Assembly (NCBI RefSeq): GCF_958450345.1 | Contig: NC_088780.1 | Location: 105,598,226-105,662,225, forward strand | Origin: Calliphora vicina | Lineage: Eukaryota; Arthropoda; Insecta; Diptera; Calliphoridae | DNA: 64,000 nucleotides | Reading direction: 5' to 3' | Shown here: positions 57,566 through 64,000 of the stretch, piece by piece | Layout of the letters: each line of letters opens with the position of its first letter | Numbering within the stretch: position 1 is the stretch's first letter | Position numbers and translations under genes: made by a program | Notes under the pieces: generated by a model | Databases searched by the model: none | What the model saw: the letters and a program-made list of their open reading frames with translations, nothing else | Told to the model about the DNA's origin: nothing

Positions 57566-57707
57566 AAAAGATATATTCTCATATGTAGAAAACTCGGTGT
57601 TACTATTTAATTAAATTTTATAATAATTATTTGACAAATGGTATTAATTTTTTGATTTAATTTCTGTATTGGAAGGTTTTGAAATATTGATTGGAAAACG
57701 CTGCAAT

Positions 57708-58372
57708 ATATACAAGTGTTATATTCGGCTGTGCCGAATCTTGTACACTCACCATCAATACATTGTTTTCTGAAGATTCATATAAAACTTGTTTGTGTCC
57801 AATTTCATCACGATATAAATAATTAAAAGACAATTATGAATGTTCATGGGGGCTAGGGACTAATTTCAGAGTACTTAGACCTAATTTCATATAATCAACA
57901 TATTTATGTCTGCTCATATTTATGGAGCAAGGTGAAATCATGGATCGATATTGCCCATTTTCAATACCAATTTCAGCCAGCTAGCTCCTTTCGTTTGGGC
58001 CCTATCGTGTTTTTAATAGACAGACGGCCAAACATGTCTTAAGGTAGGGTCACACATGACAAATATTTGAAGAAAAAGACGTAACCAATAAATAAAATAC
58101 ATTTGAATTCTTTTATTTATTTCAAAAACTTATTTTACTTATGATGATTCAAAACAAAAAAAATTGTATTTTTTATTTGATACTGTTCGATATTACAAAA
58201 CACGTGTAAGAGTAAACACGTCTAAAAAAAGTGGTTAAGCTTTTTTGAGCAAATATTTGTCATGTGTGACCCTACCTTTAGAATCTTAATGTGGGTTTGT
58301 GACAAATATATTTATGTGTTACAAACGGAATGATAAAATCAATATACCCCCATCTTGTTTGATGGTGGGTAT
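57708..58372 (+). repeat. TTCGGCTGTGCCGAA repeat, copy 2 (interrupted)
   Basis: Same start (tatattcggctgtgccgaat), then 'cttgtacactcaccatcaa', and an end 'tgatggtgggtataaaaatg'. Interrupted by the MITE at 58041-58278. Confidence 0.7.
58041..58278. mobile_element. 238-bp MITE with AAGGTAGGGTCACAC ends
   Basis: Left AAGGTAGGGTCACACATGAC and right (reversed) the same sequence, perfect over about 28 bases through 'aaatatttg'. It is inserted in the 57.7-58.4 kb repeat, so it is the younger. No ORF. The target duplication is not clear (possibly TTA/TAG-type bases). Confidence 0.88.
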
Positions 58373-58916
58373 AAAAATGAAAACCAAATACATATTATGA
58401 AATAAAAAAGTTTGAAGGAATCATTCTTCAATCAATCTTCATTGAATTATGAATATTTTGTCTTGTATCCATTTAATTTTCTGACCTATGTCTCAGTTAC
58501 TATTATTTGATTCAAAACATAAAAATATGCCTTAAGAAAATTGTATTGTGGATGAATTTCCTGGTCTGAAATCGTGATATTCGCTGTTTGATCTGCTTTT
58601 TACATCCAAAATAGATGGAAATGGATGTTTAAAACTTTAAATTTTGCAAAAGCAAAATCCGATAACCAAAGAATAATTGTCGGTTTTGAGACATGAAAAC
58701 CTGCGGTTTAGATTTCACTTAAAACCGAACACGAAACTCTAGTAATGAATAAGAATATTAAAAATTTTCCTAACATTTTATTATCTACAACTATTTTTTG
58801 TTTGAAATTACAATTTCAAGATCTGGCAACATTTTTTAGTAGTCATCGTATTTATTTTGATTGTTTATGCATGTTGAAATGAGCATGTGTTAAATAAATC
58901 GATGTGTGTGTCTGTT

Positions 58917-59468
58917 CCCAGCAGTTGAGCAAGTAGTCAATGTATCCCTTATAGACAGTAATTCTCACTAATGTCTGATCACTTGACTAACTAATTGATA
59001 TATTTTGGGTCATGTGACACGCGTAAGTACTCTTTATAGTGCAGATAGAAGTCAATTGGTTACTTTATACATCCCAGGTAATCTAGCGTGAAGTCAATTT
59101 TTACTTAAGCGTCTCTATACAGTTAATTTTCGATTTGTTTAAATATACTGACATTCCATGTAACCTAGCGTGAAGTCAATTGTCACTTTAGTGTATCTAA
59201 GTAACCTAAAGTGAAGTACTTTAAAAGTTTATTTTGCATTGCACTTTAGAAAGTAGTTATTTTAAACACCAGAAGTAATCTATTGGAGAGTTGTCGGAGG
59301 AAGCTTTGTTTACAAGTAATCGGTTATTGGACTGTCTATAAGATATAATTTTAAATAAATATTTGAGGTAATTAAAAAAGAGTCAATTGATCCTACTTAT
59401 GTAACTAGCTGCCACCCTAAGTAATAGGGAAAATCACTAGTTCGGGATAGTCTCCCAGAACTGCTGGG
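58917..59468. mobile_element. Element with CCCAGCAGTT inverted ends
   Basis: Starts CCCAGCAGTT and ends AACTGCTGGG. Inside, 'agtaatctagcgtgaagtca' and close variants recur at about 59080, 59160 and 59200. Related pieces lie at 5630-5830 and 48388-48402. The start CCCAGC is shared with the element at 21594-22352. No transposase. Confidence 0.65.
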
Positions 59469-59474
59469 TATGTC

Positions 59475-61240
59475 TGTCCGCCTTTCTGTATGTGTGTGTT
59501 TATATTTTGATTTCTATTTCTTTAGAGCAAAATGCGAGGGAGAACTTTTTAAATTTAATTTTCCAAATTGTAATCAGTTCAGTTTGAAACTAAAAGCGAA
59601 ACACAACAGAATTGTAAAGACAAACAAAAAAGAAATATATTGTAAAGTGAATAATAATAAAAATACATAGTTTTCAATAAAAATAATTAATAAAATAATT
59701 TTAAAGTCGATTAAATATAATAATAAATAAAAATGCATAGCACATTATTAGATGAGGTTTGTTAAGAAAATAATTATTTTATTAATAAATTTAATACATA
59801 AATTAAAATTATATATACATATGTATGTATGTTCTGACCGGGGGGTAAATATTGCAATCGTGTTAAACAAAAAACTAAAAAAAAACTGTTTATAAACAAC
59901 AATAAATTTTGAAAAAAAAAATGAAAAGTTTTGTAATTAAAAATATATTTACTAAGAAATCTAATTTTAGTTTCACGACTAATTTCGTATCTTATTTTAT
60001 TTAATCTTTCAAATTACACCTTTAAAACAAAAAAATTGGTTTTCGAATATTTATTTTTTTTTTCATTTGGCATCCATAGTCATAATGTTTATTATTAGAG
60101 CAAGGAATCATCATCATCATCACTAAATGGATGAGTTAAATAAAATTGAAAAAGAAAACAATATTTCAATCAACACACTTGCATTTCTGTCTTAAAATTG
60201 TGGAAAATGAAACTGAAATGGAAAATGTGTTTTGTTTGTCGTTTCTTTTTAAATTTAAATTAACAAATTTGTAAACATTTAACATCTTTCAAAGATATTC
60301 TAAAATGCTTGTCTGATATTTGAAGAGTTTTTAATTGCATTTAAAATACTTTCATCCAGAAACATTTCCTTGTTTGAATTTTAAATGGAAAATTTCTTTA
60401 GAATTATGCCTACTCGTATAATTTTTATATACGAAATGTTGTTTTTTTTAAATTTTAAAAATAATTAACTATGGATCGCTCAATGTCCAAAAATTACAGA
60501 CTACCCAGCAGATATTAATCTTTAAAATTATACTAATATTTAAATAGTTAAAGTTTTAAAATTATCTTCTGAGAGAACGATATATATATTAATTCTAATA
60601 TCTTGAGATTAATAGTTATTTAATGCTGCAATCTTTAGGGCTCCATCATCAAAATATTGATCGTGTAGAAAAGTAGAGAATCTGCTTTAACCCTTTAATG
60701 CATATTGTTGCCAATTGTCAACATTCCAGTTCCACTTAATTTTATAAGCTTGATACTAATTCTAATTCAGAAAAATCAAATGGAGTACGAAAAGTTTCAG
60801 TTAAAGAAATTCTAAATCAAACTGAAGCTAAAGAAAATATAATAAATAAAAATCAACTAAATATTTGATACTTTATAGAAAAATAAAAGTAAAAATCATG
60901 CATTTAAGGGTTAAATCGAAAATACAATGAAAAAATATGTATGTTTTTGATACAATTAATGAATTTTTTAATACTTTGAAAATGTCTCTAAACTTTTTTG
61001 AAGCAACATTTTTTTAAATGATAATTTTCAATAGCTGATAGAGAAATGACGAAGAGTTACTGCCAGTTTCTCAACAAAAATTTATATGTTTTTAAAATTT
61101 GGTAATATGCATTTTATCAACAAAATATGCAAAAATATGCTCAACATATCGATGTCATTTTATGTGTGATTCAGATATATAATTAGTCTATATGGTATTT
61201 GGACGTTTGAGAAAAAAACATGCATATAAATCTGCTCGGG
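59475..61240. other. No gene recognised
   Basis: A+T-rich sequence with poly-A tracts and a (cat)4 run near 60110-60121. No supported gene. Confidence 0.4.
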
Positions 61241-61254
61241 TTTAAAATATCTTT

Positions 61255-61390
61255 CGCGATTTATTACGTCGTTGGAAAGGTCTTTGAAATTTCTATCATT
61301 AGATTTCCTTATTGTCTATATTAATGACTATGTAATCCAGACATAGATATAAAATAGGTCAAAATTCTAGATAGTTTTGGTGGGTTTTAG
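61255..61390 (+). repeat. GACCCTATAAAGTAT family fragment
   Basis: 'acgtcgttggaaaggtcttt', 'gaaatttctatcattagatt' and 'attgtctatattaatgacta' match 57167-57232. Confidence 0.7.
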
Positions 61391-61444
61391 GTTGCAACTG
61401 GTTGTTATTGCAATAATTTTTCCATTGACAGTGAGCGACATCAA

Positions 61445-61612
61445 TTTGGTAGATAAGTAACTGAGATCCAAAAACCTAAGTCTGTTGTCAAAAACCTAAT
61501 TGATGAGAATATATTGTCATGTATTTTGTTATTGTATACCCGTATGTGTGAAAAGAGAGTAATTTTGTCCATTGATATTACTTTCTCCTTCCGTTCTATG
61601 TGTTTATTCAAT
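61445..61612 (+). repeat. Dispersed repeat family A, copy 3
   Basis: 'ggtagataagtaactgagatccaaaaacctaagtctg' to 'ctttctccttccgttctatg'; slightly more diverged than copies 1 and 2. Confidence 0.75.
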
Positions 61613-61994
61613 GCTTAAATGTTTCAATAAGAAATAACATTTTATAAAGAATGAATTCTCAAAGGAATGATTTCAATACGTTTGAATTATTAAGGAATTA
61701 GGCCTATGAATTAATTCGTAATGAATTCATTAACGGAATAGTTAAGAGATACAATTTTGTAAATTTAATTAAGAATAAATTGCTTCGAATCCTTAATGAG
61801 AAATTTAAATAAACATTTTTGAAGTAATAATTGCCATGCTAATGTTGTCATATTTTCAGTTTTGTTATAATTTTCTGACTGCCATAAAGTTCAGAATACG
61901 GGGATTAATTTAAAAATACCCACGAAAGTTAAGCTTTCGTTTGAATTCAATCATTTGAATACAATTGACATTTCAAGGAAATTCAAAATCATAG

Positions 61995-62155
61995 GGTAAC
62001 ATAAGTAGAGGCGTGTTGTCAAAAACCTAACTCTTGCAACAGCAAATACATTTTAGTCAATGTATTTTGTTACTGTATCAGACATATGTTTTGTTGTTAT
62101 TTTGTTTGACAAATCTGAGTTTCTCGTTTCTATTTATAATTCTCTGTGTTCAAAT
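61995..62155 (+). repeat. Dispersed repeat family A, diverged relative
   Basis: Keeps 'tgttgtcaaaaacctaact', 'atgtattttgttactgtatc' and 'acatatgt' in the same order, about 550 bases after copy 3. Confidence 0.5.
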
Positions 62156-62159
62156 TATT

Positions 62160-63160
62160 CATTATAACTTATTTTATCATTTGTACATTAGTTATTAATT
62201 ACAACATTTAAAATTTTCTTTAACAAATTCAAAAAATAATCCGCCTATTATACAAATTATTTAACAACTATTCAATTTGATCAAAAATATGTATGCAATT
62301 GGAGGTTATTACGCTTTTAAAATCTAATTTATTTTGTAATAAATTTTGTAAACTGTCATTTAATAAAATGTATATAGCTATTATAAATTAAATACTTAGT
62401 TGCCTATTAAATAAGGTGTTTATAATGACCTCGATCTTTAAACACCCTAATCATATATTTTTTTTATATTACAGTGTATAACATATGAATATACGTAATG
62501 TCTAACTTTTTAGCAATCAATTGAAAGTAAATAAATGAAGCAGAACGCTACATGTAATGGTCGAATAGTAAAGTACCCTACGTTTACATTTTTTTTTTTT
62601 TGTTGTAAATATGTTTAAAATTGATTTCTATTAAATTGAATTTATACTGTTGTGTTTTTTGCAGCGACTTTCCTAGGTTTCTATTTTAACTAATATTCAA
62701 GCAAAATTCCTTATCGGTTTTTATTTTGCCAATTTTATCATTAGACAACGGTTTCTTACCATTTTGAAGTAATAAAAACTTGAAATTATTTAGCTTTGAT
62801 TAAAGATAATAACTACCATTGAGGGAAGGCAACTTGTACAAAATTAGCCACGTGACTGGTACATGGGTAATCAATTGAACTGCAGTTTATTCATATTAGA
62901 AATATTGCTCAAATTTTCATTAATTTATTGAATGATTCAATTTAAATTCAAATTTCAATAACTAACCCCCAGTAACACGAATTTATTAGTTAAGGAATAA
63001 CCAGACTTCGTGTTAATGGGGGTAAATAATATTTAGTTAATTTATTTCAAGAAAATATTTTCATTCAATTAACCATTCAAAGGTTGAATGAATTTTATGG
63101 TGAATTAATTCAACAATGAATTAATTTTTTCTGCATGGTTTTATGGTATAAATTGCTGAC
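62160..63160. other. No gene recognised
   Basis: A+T-rich; repeated 'aattaattcatt' phrases near 61690-61740 and 63050-63120 suggest old repeats. Confidence 0.35.
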
Positions 63161-63163
63161 ATA

Positions 63164-63458
63164 CAGGCCTGTCACACATTTTATTCGGAATGCTTTCAAT
63201 TCCGTATTTATTATTCCGATCGATTTCGTTTTAGGTTCCTCAGATTCGAAAAATATTTAATATTTGACACCGTTTTTTGTGAAGTTTTTGGTACAGAAAC
63301 TGATTAGAAAAACAAATAATTACAAAGAAATATCAATTCCACTTTGAAAACTGAAAGTGGTTTCATTTGGAAAGAAATTTTCGTTTTACTTTTTCTGAAG
63401 AAGCAAAATACGGAATTAATTCCACTTTCGATCGGAGTGGAATTCTGTGACAGGCCTG
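63164..63458. mobile_element. MITE with CAGGCCTGTCACA ends
   Basis: Left CAGGCCTGTCACA and right TGTGACAGGCCTG are perfect complements. Subterminal parts carry the same idea again (attcggaatgctttcaattccg on the left, ttccactttcgatcggagtggaatt on the right). Flanks are ATA on both sides, a possible 3-bp duplication. The right end is also found at 52797-52843. Confidence 0.75.
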
Positions 63459-63459
63459 A

Positions 63460-64000
63460 TATTTTAATTCTGAACTAAAATTTTAGAGAATATTAAGATT
63501 ATATTGAATTATTTAATTAGAAGCTCTGCTTGAAACTGTATAAAATAAATTCAAATAGTTCAAAATATTGCAAGTTTAATTAAAATTTAAATTTTCGACA
63601 AATTCTTTGGTATATTTTGATAAGCTAGAAAGACGCTCTGAAAAGCGTATTCTGTTAAAATTCAAAGCAATACTAGAAAATCGTTTGTAAATATCAAAGC
63701 TTAATTTATCAATACACCGAGTTCACTAGTGTTACATGAGTAACGAATAAAACACACGTGTAGTATAACCTCCATCACCTTTGGTGTAGGGCAAACAAAT
63801 CAGCAAGTAGCTCAAAACCTATTATTATGAAACTTTATTAAACAATAATAAAAAAAAAACATACATTTTGATACAAGTTAGTTTTTTTTTTTTTAGCAAG
63901 TTATCAGTTTATTTTTTTCTTTGTTATTTTTTTCGTTGTAGTAATTTTATAAGTAGATTACCGGAGATACAATCAAACTAAGCGAACTTGAGTATATTCG
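63460..64000. other. No feature recognised
   Basis: A+T-rich, long A and T runs, no supported gene. Confidence 0.35.

Noticed and set aside
1..64000. CRISPR array, prokaryotic operon or defence system
   Set aside because: Introns, fly-type transposons and lack of long intronless genes show a eukaryotic genome; no regular short repeat-spacer array is present.

Overview
This is a strongly A+T-rich animal genomic window with short GT-AG introns, kilobase-scale introns and a dense load of decayed transposons. The protein matches, the intron style and the repeat types point to a higher fly (Diptera, Schizophora), probably a calyptrate such as a blow fly or house fly. The species is inferred, not shown.

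Region 1 (1-9556, minus strand) holds the only gene I can assign with confidence: seven consecutive coding exons of Skeletor, a Knickkopf-like protein. In order they encode two DM13 domains, a DOMON domain, a low-complexity linker and a cupredoxin-like segment. The gene runs off the left edge. Its start codon is not securely located and lies to the right of 9556. All six introns have GT-AG ends and compatible phases, so this part looks functional.

Region 2 (9557 to about 64000) is upstream, intronic or intergenic sequence. I found two possible transcribed pieces on the minus strand. One is a two-exon candidate at 36334-36687, with a good fly start context, a 78-base intron and poly(A) signals; it could be a small nested gene or an alternative first exon of Skeletor. 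The other is a possible promoter and 5' exon at about 24174-24662. Neither is proven.

The rest is mobile DNA. An apparently intact Tc1/mariner-type element with a DD37E-spaced transposase lies at 24968-26265. Decayed mariner copies lie near 11.1-12.0, 14.0-14.5 and 34.7-34.9 kb, and a separate DDE transposase fragment lies at 17.7-17.9 kb. Decayed non-LTR retrotransposons lie at 10.4, 27.4-28.0, 29.4-30.0, 31.1-31.5, 34.2-34.7, 42.0-44.6 and 46.7-47.4 kb. Two hAT-like elements have perfect 8-bp target duplications. There is a small Helitron with a textbook 3' end, a 1.3-kb foldback palindrome, and many short inverted-repeat elements (MITEs). Several are nested, so their relative ages can be read from the sequence. 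The clearest case is a Helitron inside a hAT element inside one of two tandem retrotransposon fragments, where the second fragment preserves the empty site.

I see no CRISPR array, rRNA gene or convincing functional tRNA gene, and no obviously new multi-gene system. The most testable novelties are the candidate gene at 36.3-36.7 kb, the intact DD37E element, the foldback element and the nested insertions.
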